Shown here: piece by piece, positions 55,450-64,000 of the stretch
Numbering within the stretch: position 1 is the stretch's first letter
Layout: the number at the start of each line of letters is the position of its first letter
NCBI RefSeq assembly: GCF_000219625.1
Contig: NC_018218.1
Location: forward strand, 62,001-126,000
Direction: 5' to 3'
DNA from: Zymoseptoria tritici IPO323
Taxonomy: Eukaryota > Ascomycota > Dothideomycetes > Mycosphaerellales > Mycosphaerellaceae
DNA: 64,000 bases
Notes under the pieces: model-generated
Databases searched by the model: none
What the model was told of the DNA's origin: nothing
Seen by the model: the letters and a program-made list of their open reading frames with translations, nothing else
Program-made: the position numbers and the translations under genes

Positions 55450-56798
55450 TCACTCCTCCCGAATGCCACCCCCAGGCGACCTCCACTTCCACGGCGAAGG
55501 TCCCTGCAAGTCCATCACATTGGTAGGACTCCTTACATTCGGCATTTCATGAACAGGGCCCGGCGATGGATCCCGCAATTGCGGCGGAGGCGGCGTAGGA
55601 TAGTATGCCTGCCCCTGTGGTGGCGGCGGAGAGAGAAAGGCCTGTGCCGGGGTCCAATTGCCCGCCAGTGGAGGCGATGCGGATGGAGCTTGGTGGTATG
55701 AAGGAACGGGGCTGGGATATGAGTTTGCGCTGTAGGGGTTGCCATCTTTGATTGCAGGAAAGCCGTGATGGGTTGGGTCGTGTGTCTGAGGCTGAGACAT
55801 TGGATGATGGCTGTATCCGAGGCCACCGTCTGCTTGAGGCGACAATCCGCCATACAGATATATGTTGTACGAAGATCGATCATCAGGCCAAGTGACGCCA
55901 CCGCAAAATCGGCGCCGCTTGGCTGGTGGTGTTCCAGAAGTTTGCTGAGTATATGATACCCCGGAACCAATGTCAAAGACGTTGATTTTGTCCACGGCAG
56001 CTCCATCGTAAGTCCCATTGACGTTCTGCTCGACGCCTCCAAGATAAATTAGCATACCGTGATCCGAGGCTGGTATGTAGAACAATGCGCCCTCGGCCCG
56101 AGGGATATCGTCGATGAACCGGATCTCATGCCAGATATTGCTCTCGTACTCGTAGACAATCATCTTTGACTTGGCTGTTGCTGCAGTAGAATACGCATTA
56201 CCTCCGCTGTTATCCGTCCACCCGCCGTAATAATATCCGATTCCTTGATTTGGATCGGTGGTGCTGGCTCCGAAGGCGGGTATCGTGATGTCCGTAGATC
56301 TCGAGTCTGTAGGCATCTCTCTCCACGCATTGTTCAATATGTCATAGCCTCATAGGACCATATCGTGTTCTGCCGCGGACTTTGAGCCTGTTGATCGTTC
56401 CTGTCTGCGGTCATTTCGGTGTTCCAGCTAAGAAGCCGGCTTTGTACTTACTGTCCGCCGAACAAATAGAAGATCTTATTGACGTCGTCTGACCACAGTG
56501 CTCCTCCTGACACAACTGGGACCTCAGACGGCTTGGAGAGATCATATTGGATTGGCATCCCAGTGTTCTGATCGACGGAGCCGAGATCGCTATACAGTAG
56601 GTGGGAGTTGGTCGAGTTTTGGGTATCCTCCTCGATCTGAGAGCCGTAGGTAACAAAGCCACCGTATATGAAGAGCTTGTTGTCAACAACTGTCGTCTGG
56701 TGCGACCATCGACGACAGAAGTCTACCAAAGGATCTGCCTGAGCTCTCGTGACATTGGCCAAAGCCAGGCATAAGACAGATATCCCGTACCAGTTCAT
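55450..56798 (-). pseudogene. Kelch-repeat secreted/membrane protein gene, frameshifted and deleted
   Basis: Exon 1 (56,798-56,452) starts MNWYGISVLCLALANVTRAQ, a clear signal peptide, then a kelch blade (LFIYGGF, KIFYLFGG). A 72 bp intron (56,451-56,380; GTAAGT...CAAAG) leads to exon 2, which reads ...NTIWSY and is then thrown out of frame by an apparent 8 bp duplication (tcatag at 56,342-56,347 and 56,350-56,355). The downstream frame (DILNNAW, YYYGGW, LIYLGGV, IYLYGGL) then jumps straight into a Pro-rich cytosolic tail ending at 55,450. Fungal relatives usually have more kelch blades and a transmembrane helix there; both are missing. A sequencing error could explain the frameshift but not the internal deletion. 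Confidence 0.72.
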
Positions 56799-58040
56799 AA
56801 TGCGCGCTTGTTGCAAGAATTCAATGGTTGGAGGAAGGCAATGATGAAACCACGGCATGCTACCCTGGCTTTAAGGCGGAACCCTCATCCCACCGATCAG
56901 GCTGTGAGGGAAGCCTGTGAAGGGTCGCTTGGTTTGTCGGCATCCAGCTTATCGGTGGCTGACATGTCGACGCTCGAGAGGAAGAGGCCACCAATGAAAT
57001 GCCCGTGGCGTGCATGCATCAGCGTACTGTTATAATGGTAGAATTTGTTGGCAGGCGAGACTTCTCGAGTAGCGTAGCCGTCCCGGGTGGTGAACCCTCA
57101 GGTCGAAATCACTTCAATTCCAGTCCTCTTTCTCATCTGCTACAATCGACGTGCGACCACTCTGGCGGGATTGGTACGACCATTAGTGAGAACAAGCAGA
57201 GAATGACCTTAGGTCAAAGGTCCGGTTGCAAGAGAATCAATCAAGCGAGATCTGGATCCCTTTGCCCTGATCATACGGGCACAACTCCGATTGATTGACA
57301 AGTATACCGGTCTATCGAGGAGCTACCCTAGCATAAGTTGATGCATGTCAGCACGATGAGGGCAAGGCTGAGAGGGCTTTAGTGAACAACTCACAAGAGA
57401 ACGCATTGAAGGGTGCATGCACGCAGCTCGCTTCCATGGTATTGGTCAAGAGAGGAAGATGGCGTGGTTCGAAAAGACGGGACGGTTTTTCGCCCATGCT
57501 TGCCTCGTTCAAGGCTTTCTAGCCTGCAGGCTGACTGCAGCTTCTCCGCTTCAATGGACCAGCCAGCTGGGAGGCTCGAAGATCGAAGATTTGGCGTGTC
57601 TCGAGCGGAAGAGACGTCTCGAAAGGTGCGCTCTTCTGCACTGGCCGAAAGTTTCTTCACTGTATGTGCTCTCTGTCCGTATGGCGAGTGCCGCGATGGG
57701 CATACTCGGAGGTAGGCGGAGCGTACCGGCGGTCCTGAAACTCACAGCGGCAATTTGCTCTCCGATACAGCCAGAGGCGACGGTGCCATCCCAAGCATTA
57801 TCGATGACATGAGTGCGGTCGGAGCGGATGGGAGCCGATCGGCTAGCGGTCGCGCTAAGGTCGCCGCTCGCCGCTGAAGTGAATGTCAGAAGCTTCTGGA
57901 AGCCTGAGGCATACGAGCTCTGGCCTCAGGCTGCAACTTGTCCGAGCTCTCGACTTTGCGCTGCATCTCCAACATCAAGGCATCGCTTCTCATCCACCAC
58001 ACCACGCAACACCACCACCTTCGCACAACACACCGCCACC
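56799..58040. other. Divergent promoter region, kelch gene / U2AF small subunit
   Basis: 1.2 kb between the divergent starts. The open frames at 57,391-57,812 lie on both strands over the same bases and show no domain, signal peptide or conserved motif. The last ~100 bp upstream of 58,041 are rich in CACCA/CAACA, a usual fungal 5' UTR. Confidence 0.5.
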
Positions 58041-58670
58041 ATGGCGAACTACCTGGCTTCCATCTTTGGCACAGAGCAGGACAAAGTCAACTGCTCATTC
58101 TACTATAAAATCGGCGCCTGCCGTCACGGCGACCGCTGCTCGCGCAAACACGTCAAACCCTCCTACTCGCAAACCATTCTCCTCCCGAACCTCTACCAAA
58201 ACCCCGCCTACGACAACAAATCGCGCATGACACCCTCCCAACTCCAAAACCACTTCGACGCCTTCTACGACGACTTCTGGTGCGAAATGTGCAAATTCGG
58301 GGAACTGGAAGAGGTGGTAGTCTGCGACAACAACAACGACCATCTGATCGGGAATGTGTACGCGCGCTTCAAGTACGAGGACGCCGCGCAGAAGGCGTGT
58401 GACGAGCTGAACAGTCGGTGGTATGCGGCGCGGCCGATTTACTGCGAGTTGAGCCCTGTTACGGACTTCCGCGAAGCGTGCTGCAGACTCAATAGTGGTG
58501 AGGGCTGTGTACGAGGAGGGTTCTGCAATTTCATCCATCGCAAGGAGCCGTCGCCGGATCTGGAGAAGGAGTTGGAGTTGGCTACGAAGAAGCACTTGCG
58601 CATTCGGGGAAGAGATGAGAGGAGTGTCACGCGCAGCCCTTCGCCGGAGCCGACTCGGAGGAGGGAGTAG
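58041..58670 (+). CDS. U2 snRNP auxiliary factor small subunit (U2AF35)
   Basis: The 209-residue protein starts at CCACCATGG, matching the universal N-terminus MANYLASIFGTE; the frame is open upstream to 57,813 but that part is leader. Zinc finger 1 is C18-x8-C27-x5-C33-x3-H37, the RRM-like UHM spans ~43-145 and zinc finger 2 is C148-x7-C156-x5-C162-x3-H166. The protein recognises the AG at 3' splice sites together with U2AF65 in the nucleus. The serine after C33 (S34), a residue often mutated in human disease, is conserved. The C-terminal tail is short, basic and contains RSPSPEP, far shorter than the animal RS domain. The gene is intronless here. Confidence 0.97.
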   Translation: MANYLASIFGTEQDKVNCSFYYKIGACRHGDRCSRKHVKPSYSQTILLPNLYQNPAYDNKSRMTPSQLQNHFDAFYDDFWCEMCKFGELEEVVVCDNNNDHLIGNVYARFKYEDAAQKACDELNSRWYAARPIYCELSPVTDFREACCRLNSGEGCVRGGFCNFIHRKEPSPDLEKELELATKKHLRIRGRDERSVTRSPSPEPTRRRE

Positions 58671-59264
58671 ATGGATGAGGGATTGAAAGAATCAGCAAGA
58701 TAGGCGGTGAAGTACCGCGAGGTATCGCCAGCAGGTGAAGCACAGGCAGGCGCGCAGACTGCTACGATCGAGCAGGAGACAAGGCGCACAGTCAGAACGC
58801 ACGCGCATTCAGGACACATCTTGAAACACCTCGACAAACTGCAGTCAGAAGCGCACATGGTGCGCATCAGATCACATTCCGCTGATTACACAGCATGCGA
58901 TGAGCGATTCACCAGCAGTAGCTGACAGGCGACGTTCAGGCAGAAGGGAAAGCTCGGCAGGGTGGATCTGTGTACTAGCATGGCGTTGGTCGGATGTCTT
59001 GCGATTGCATACTGTGAATCACAGGCAAAAGCGAGTATGAAACTTCGAAATCAGTCCAGGTCTCTTGTGATTCTCCCCTTGTATATCCTCGTGTTGGTTA
59101 TCTCCGCTCATGCTGTCATGGTATCATATGCTGTTTACACAAAAGGACATTCGCACTTCTCCCTCCTCCCAACGGCTTTAACCTCACCCCAACGGCACGC
59201 AGCCTCGCCCACGCCTCGACCTCTCCCGTACCCGACCTCTCCAAGACTCCCCCTTCCCGCCTCC
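58671..59264. other. Convergent 3' region
   Basis: The 3' ends of U2AF35 (plus) and the small membrane protein gene (minus) face each other here. A plus-strand frame at 58,962-59,465 overlaps the minus-strand gene and is not supported. Confidence 0.5.
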
Positions 59265-59614
59265 TCATGCCACAATCCCACCACCACCTCTACCCTCTCT
59301 CTTCCCACCCAAAACCTCACTGTTCAACAACCAAATAACAAGCACCACCACCCCCGCCACAAACGCAAAGAAGCACAGCCAGAACGTCCAGCATATACAC
59401 GTCCTCCGGGGGCGTTTGGCTTTTTGTCGGGAGAGCCAGTCATCACTAGAACATCACTTCTTTAGCACGCTGTACATCATGAGCAGAAATTCGAGAGGTC
59501 AACGTACGGACGACTTTTCCGCGACTGCTGATTCTGCGCCTGTTGCTGTTCGAGGTCGAGGTGTGCGGCGGTGGAGAAGCGTTTCCAGAAGGCGGGATCT
59601 TGGACGCCTGCCAT
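59265..59614 (-). CDS. Small single-pass membrane protein, two exons
   Basis: Exon 1 (59,614-59,508) encodes MAGVQDPAFWKRFSTAAHLD and a Gln-rich stretch. A 62 bp intron (59,507-59,446) has donor GTACGT and acceptor TTCTAG. Exon 2 (59,445-59,265) continues DDWLSRQKAKRPRRTCICWT and a ~25-residue hydrophobic helix (WLCFFAFVAGVVVLVIWLL), then a Gly/Arg-rich end. Total 95 residues. A basic cluster directly before the helix and the short tail suggest a type II or tail-anchored topology. It resembles small conserved fungal proteins beginning VQDPAFWKRFS of unknown function. Neither exon forms a long frame on its own, so simple ORF scans miss it. Confidence 0.75.
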
Positions 59615-61049
59615 TTTGCGTGGGAGAGAGGGCGATGAGGGTGTTTGTCGAGGATCTCAAGCTGTATGCCTCTTGATATGTCGAGCTTGTGGTGATGTCG
59701 AGGAGTCAGACCGTGGGCGGGATGGAGAAGCTTGATGCTGCTTGAGGTGGTCGGTTCAGATCTAGGCTTGACCCGAGAGCTTTTGAGGAATGCGGGAGGG
59801 AGGGTGGGTTTGGGCTTCGGTGTGAGGCGTGGAGGAGTACGAAAAGCAGGCGTCTGAGCTTCTTGTTGCAATGCGCGTTAAGTCTAAGAAGGAAGTGGCG
59901 TAGACTGAATCAGGCAGTGGAAAAAGGAGCTGGGAAAGACGAAAGAGAAACCAGAGGTTCGATGTAGCACAATACCTCCTCAATTCCTCACCACAGTACT
60001 CAACTCGCGTGGTCCCGCATGGCGCATGTAACGTGGGACCGCCTGCATCACACGCCAGTGATTTCTCCTGATCGAGACATGAATTGTGGATTTTGTGCAA
60101 TGTCGATGTACTCGGAGCGAATCAGTGGTTTGTGCGATAGAAATTTGCGGTGATCGTTGCAGGGAGGTGTGATGGCAATCGGCGAGTGAACTTTGCAAGT
60201 GGAGGCGGTCGGAGATTTGCTTCGGGACGAAGTCTTGGGCCGTGGTCTGGACTTTGGGAATGGCGAGTTTCATGTTGAACTGCGGCAACCACATGGAAGA
60301 GAGGGATACTGGACTTCGGATCATGAAGATTGAGCGGTGCGAGCAGGAATTGCTCGTGGCAACTGCTCAGTCAGCCCCGGCTGCTGTGCGGAGACTTGCA
60401 GCTTGAAAGCGTGCTTGAAGACGCAGAACGATCGCAGAAAGCCGGCATCCTCGCTCTGTTCGTTGGAGCTTGCACCGAAAGGGGCTGCATGCCAGCCCCA
60501 GGTCTGCTTGACTTGCCCAAGTCCCGATGTCTCGAGACTCTGTTCGCAGGAGATGCCGTTCGCTGCCAGTCGATGCTTCGTGCCTTTGAGACTTGCAAAC
60601 ACGGACAATGTCTGATCGAACAGACAGGCCGTTTCTGCATCTGTGTATAGTGCATCACAGTCCGCGGACTCACAGTCCTTTCGTTCGAGAGGATTGTTGT
60701 GTAAAGGACGTAAGTATCGATGCCATGTGAAAGGAGGTCGAGTTGATCGAGCATGGTCTGTTAGAGTTTCGCTGGCGCACCGGCGCGGCCGAGCTTAAAA
60801 ATCGCGGGGAAGGAAGCGGCGCGCTCAGAAAGTTTTGGCGGAAGTGCCTCCAACTTCAAGATTCGACTTCGACATTCGACTCATACCATAACGCTTCCAC
60901 AGCACTCTTCACGACCCGCCCGACCCATCTCGCACGAGCACATACGATCGACGACTCACCCATGCCGACCCGGTAGCATCGAGCTCTAGCGCCTCGCGCA
61001 TACATTCACATCTCACCACCACGAAACGCATTCATATCCAACCTACAAC
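59615..61049. other. Divergent promoter region, membrane protein / RPC34
   Basis: 1.4 kb between two divergent starts. Frames at 59,980-60,324 (minus), 60,330-60,650 (plus) and 60,371-60,754 (minus) overlap each other and show no domain, signal peptide or plausible splice pattern. Nothing else recognised. Confidence 0.5.
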
Positions 61050-62219
61050 ATGTCTGCCGCCGCGAAAGAGGAGGACGAGGAAAAAGTGTCCGTCCCCAAT
61101 GCCAGCGACGCTCTCTATGTCATCATTGCCGCAGCCTCGGTAGACGAAAACGGCGCACGCAGCAAAGTCTTCCAACAAGATGAGCTCCTCCAGCTGGGCA
61201 GCATCGCAAACACGCGAGAGCTCATGCCACTGGTACAATTCCTCGCCCAAAAAGGACTCTTCCGCACAGTAAAAGTCGGCGGAAAGCTAGGATGGAGCGT
61301 GCGACCACGAGAAGCAGCACGACAAATCGTCAACCTCGACCGAGATGAGAAGACAATCTACGAGATCATCGAAGAAGCACATACCACTGGAATCTGGACA
61401 CGCGATCTGAAGAAGAAGACGAGCATCGCCCAAAATGTCGTACAGAAGGCGCTGTCGAAGATGGAAAAGGGCAACCTCATCAAATCCGTCAAAAGCGTCA
61501 AAGCACCCGCCCAGCGAACATACATGCTCAGCCACCTCTCTCCTAGCGAAGACGTAACAGGAAACAGCTTCTTCGACGCCGGCGATCTCGATGAATCCTT
61601 TCGCGACGAACTCCTCAACCTCATCGTCTTCTGGGTCCGAACAGTCAGCTGGGCCAACCCCCCCAAAAAGAAATCCTCCAAAAAAGACAACGACCGCAGC
61701 TCTCCCATCCTCGTCCGAGACGACAACGACACCGCCAGCAAAAAACGCAAACGCCCCGCTCAGGACATCGAAGACATCGCCTCCTCCACCCGTCCCAAAT
61801 ACCGCTCACTCCGCCCCGATCTCGAAACCGACCACACCCAACTCCTCTACCGCGCCGGCACTCACTCCTACCCCACCGCCGAAGAAATCCACCAATTCCT
61901 CACCACCTCCTCCGCCATCAAACCCACCAAAGCCGCGTCTCTCACCGTCGCCGAGATCCAAGGGTGCATCGACGTCCTAATCTGGGACGACAAACTCGAA
62001 CCAATCCGACGACACGACGGCGCAGGTTGGGGATACCGCACCGTGCGAGGAGTGTCGTTTAAGCCGCCGGGATCGGTGTTCGAGGAGTTTGAGGAGGCGG
62101 TCGGGACGGGATTGACGCAGGCGCCGTGTGGGCATTGTCCGGTGTTTGATTTGTGTCATGATAGTGGGCCGATTAATGCGGCGGAGTGTGTGTATTTTGA
62201 GCAGTGGTTGAAGGTTTGA
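61050..62219 (+). CDS. RPC34: DNA-directed RNA polymerase III subunit RPC34/RPC6
   Basis: The 389-residue protein contains N-terminal winged-helix domains (~15-90 and ~100-165, including RELMPLVQFLAQKGLFR and the GIWTRDLKKKTSIAQNVVQKAL region) and a C-terminal domain ending in the Fe-S cluster cysteines C360, C363, C369 and C380 in APCGHCPVFDLC...CVYFEQWL, which matches the animal RPC6 end. The subunit is part of the Pol III subcomplex with RPC82 and RPC31 and helps open the promoter and contact TFIIIB. A Lys/Ser-rich insert (~202-240, KKRKRPAQ) makes it ~70 residues longer than the yeast protein and may hold a nuclear signal. The start has a CAACATG context. Tail-to-tail with the HDAC gene. 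Confidence 0.95.
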   Translation: MSAAAKEEDEEKVSVPNASDALYVIIAAASVDENGARSKVFQQDELLQLGSIANTRELMPLVQFLAQKGLFRTVKVGGKLGWSVRPREAARQIVNLDRDEKTIYEIIEEAHTTGIWTRDLKKKTSIAQNVVQKALSKMEKGNLIKSVKSVKAPAQRTYMLSHLSPSEDVTGNSFFDAGDLDESFRDELLNLIVFWVRTVSWANPPKKKSSKKDNDRSSPILVRDDNDTASKKRKRPAQDIEDIASSTRPKYRSLRPDLETDHTQLLYRAGTHSYPTAEEIHQFLTTSSAIKPTKAASLTVAEIQGCIDVLIWDDKLEPIRRHDGAGWGYRTVRGVSFKPPGSVFEEFEEAVGTGLTQAPCGHCPVFDLCHDSGPINAAECVYFEQWLKV

Positions 62220-62700
62220 ACTCGGGAGATGAGATGGCAGGCAGGAAGGGGTTCTCGAGACTTTTGATATTTAGCGTTGGCGCTGGAGGATGCATTTTCG
62301 AACTCATGTCCGTGGACACAGGAGACGAGACAAACGAGCACGTACGAGGCCGATGCTCGTGGGGTCCTCTGCAACTAGTGGAGAGTCTCACGAATGAACA
62401 AAGCCACACGAAATATCCGCTTCGTCGAACGACTCGACGTGCCTTGGCCAATGTTGCACAGTTTTCGCCAAAGTCACTCATGCTCGACCTCGAAAACACT
62501 CTCCTCCTTCCATGTCTGAAGTCGTTCCATTTCTGCGGATGCTTCTATTTGATCTCGAGTTGAAGTCATGAAAATGACAAAAAAACATGCAACGCCACCC
62601 ACGCCCTCGCTAATGCCACAAAATCTGGTAGGTACCCACATTCATCCCAGCCATCAAACCAGCCGCGTGCCCATACTCATCCGCGCGAGCTATGACTTTC
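62220..62700. other. Convergent 3' region, RPC34 / Rpd3
   Basis: 480 bp shared by the two 3' ends; no gene supported. Confidence 0.5.
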
Positions 62701-64000
62701 TCACGAACCACCCTCATCCATCTTATCAGCATCCACATTCGCCTCCGCCGTCGCCGAAGTCGCGCCTGCAGACCCTGCTTTCTCAGCCTCCGCCGTCGCG
62801 ACCGGGAGAGTGTGCGCCGCGGAAGAAGTGATGGTGGGAACTGGTCGCGAAGCCTCTTGTGCTTGTGCGGGCTCTTCCGTAGGAGCCGCAGCTGCAGAAG
62901 CGCGCTCGTCGACTTGCATCGCGTCGCCATCATCGGCATTCGCTTCTCCGCCAACATCCAACTTGGCATCGCCATTCCCACCATTTTCCACCTCAGGCTT
63001 AACGGCCGGCTCAGCTTGGGCCAGCGGACTTCTGCTCTTCGAAGTCTCTTGCGCCACGACTTCTTCCGCAGGAGCACTCGTTGGCTGTGGCTGGCCATCA
63101 AGCTGCATCGCCTCGTCCTCTTGTTGTGCATCTCCATTCAAGCTTTGTGCGTCGTCCACAGGGGTATTAGCGCCGCTGCGATCCGCTGGGGCGTGTGGGT
63201 TGTTGTAGTCCATGATTCCTCTTCGCCTCTGTGCTCCCGGCTGCTTCTTCACACCGTTTGCTTCGGCGAGCTCCTCGTCGTCGCTCTCGTCCATCTCATC
63301 ATCACGCTCGATCTTCTTATCCCACAAACGTTGCGTGTACCTACGATCCTTGCCCGACTCCGCGTCTGCCTCCTCGTCGTCGAGACGATCTTCTTGCTCC
63401 TCGAAAGTCTCCGCTTCGCCGTCTGGGCCGGAGTTGTGCATGCCGAGAGGCTCGCGAGGGACGTCTTGCATTTGAACTGAGGGAGCGTGCTGCGTGGTGC
63501 GTTTGAGATTCTCCAGAACTTGGTTTTTGATCTTCTCGAGGTATTCGGGAGAGTTTGCGTTGTCCATGTTGCTAGGCTTGACATCAAGTTCGAAGTCTGG
63601 CGAGTAGTATTCGTAGTAGTCGGTGAAGGGAAGATCGGAACCCATTTCCACGCCCACAAGTTGACCCGTCTCGAATGCCCAAGTCCGTGCGACGTTGCGC
63701 ATGGTGTAGCCACCGCCACCGAGGATGAGAGTTGGAAGGCCAAATGACTTGACGAAGTTGACGCAGTTGGCGTGTCCGCGCATACTGAGGTTGAAGCAGC
63801 CAAGTCGGTCTCCGGATAGGGAGTCACCACCGCATTGGAGGACGACAGCAGTTGGCTTGTAGTATTCCATAACCCAGCCAATGGTTGGCTCAAAGATGCC
63901 CTTGTAGCTCTTGTCATCAATGCCGTCGCGGAGAGGGAAGTTGACTGAATAGTTCTTGCCCGCGCCAACACCAATATCGCGCAGCTCTCCAGTTCCTGGG
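62701..64000 (-). CDS. RPD3: Rpd3-type class I histone deacetylase, 3' part
   Basis: The gene runs off the right edge; 432 codons and the stop are present. The visible part begins [20 protein letters not shown], followed by [31 protein letters not shown] (zinc ligand and charge-relay region), [20 protein letters not shown] (catalytic tyrosine) and [10 protein letters not shown], all typical of Rpd3/HDAC1. After the catalytic domain comes a ~270-residue acidic, Ala/Pro/Gln-rich tail, long even by the standard of filamentous fungi. The enzyme removes acetyl groups from histone tails in Sin3 complexes in the nucleus. The methionine at 63,870 is internal, not a start. No intron in the visible part. 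Confidence 0.96.
   Translation of the reverse strand, partial: PGTGELRDIGVGAGKNYSVNFPLRDGIDDKSYKGIFEPTIGWVMEYYKPTAVVLQCGGDSLSGDRLGCFNLSMRGHANCVNFVKSFGLPTLILGGGGYTMRNVARTWAFETGQLVGVEMGSDLPFTDYYEYYSPDFELDVKPSNMDNANSPEYLEKIKNQVLENLKRTTQHAPSVQMQDVPREPLGMHNSGPDGEAETFEEQEDRLDDEEADAESGKDRRYTQRLWDKKIERDDEMDESDDEELAEANGVKKQPGAQRRRGIMDYNNPHAPADRSGANTPVDDAQSLNGDAQQEDEAMQLDGQPQPTSAPAEEVVAQETSKSRSPLAQAEPAVKPEVENGGNGDAKLDVGGEANADDGDAMQVDERASAAAAPTEEPAQAQEASRPVPTITSSAAHTLPVATAEAEKAGSAGATSATAEANVDADKMDEGGS

Noticed and set aside
57391..57812. Frames of 89-131 codons between the kelch and U2AF genes
   Set aside because: They are mutually overlapping on both strands without domains, and are best read as promoter or leader sequence.
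60330..60754. Overlapping frames on both strands, one Cys-rich, as a possible small secreted protein
   Set aside because: No ATG with a signal peptide is present, frames on both strands cover the same bases, and no splice pattern improves them.
1..64000. CRISPR arrays, bacterial-type operons, riboswitches, rRNA genes
   Set aside because: The window is fungal nuclear DNA; the tandem arrays lack CRISPR repeat-spacer structure, and no rRNA or complete tRNA gene was seen.

Overview
The window is nuclear DNA of a filamentous ascomycete, most likely a Dothideomycete. Evidence: TTAGGG-type telomere repeats, short introns with GTAAGT/GTACGT donors, fungal forms of SLX4, U2AF35, RPC34 and Rpd3, and transposons peppered with amber stops and poor in CA/TG, the signature of repeat-induced point mutation (RIP). 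A RIP-mutated copy of a Dim-2 type DNA methyltransferase lies next to the telomeric repeats. This recalls the subtelomeric Dim-2 amplification known from Zymoseptoria tritici, but the species cannot be fixed from the sequence alone.

Bases 1-47,780 are a subtelomeric nest of mobile elements with no intact host gene. From the left: a duplicated telomere-associated unit ending in CCCTAA repeats (201-881); a degraded unknown reading frame (888-1650); a ~240 bp repeat; the Dim-2 pseudogene (1996-5977, minus), cut at its 5' end by an LTR (5978-6251); a region with a 354 bp tandem duplication; a degraded Ty3/gypsy gag-pol (8037-~15,000); a Tad-like LINE (16,157-25,478) with a 14 bp target duplication, itself interrupted by a young, almost un-RIPed non-coding LTR element (20,941-24,689) carrying a Tc1/mariner transposase; a 934-codon RIP-damaged frame (25,618-28,419) with a 2OG-dioxygenase-like HxD...H pattern, followed by a polypurine tract and LTR; a gypsy integrase remnant (29,043-~31,190); and two complete 6,716 bp chromoviruses in opposite orientation (33,219-39,934 plus; 40,662-47,377 minus), each with 359 bp LTRs and its own 5 bp target duplication.

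From about 47,800 the composition changes abruptly to normal gene-dense DNA. The genes are a SprT-like zinc metalloprotease (minus), SLX4 (plus), a small spliced protein (plus), a broken kelch-repeat gene (minus), U2AF small subunit (plus), a small spliced single-pass membrane protein (minus, newly assembled here from two exons), RNA polymerase III subunit RPC34 (plus) and the 3' part of an Rpd3-type histone deacetylase (minus, running off the right edge). These are housekeeping genes for DNA repair, splicing, Pol III transcription and chromatin; nothing suggests a cluster with a shared pathway.

Main points for follow-up: the RIPed Dim-2 copy; the unknown LTR-associated dioxygenase-like ORF; the young un-RIPed element inside RIPed DNA; the inverted chromovirus pair with antisense ORF, tRNA-like box A/B unit and possible self-priming; and the kelch gene carrying two separate lesions.
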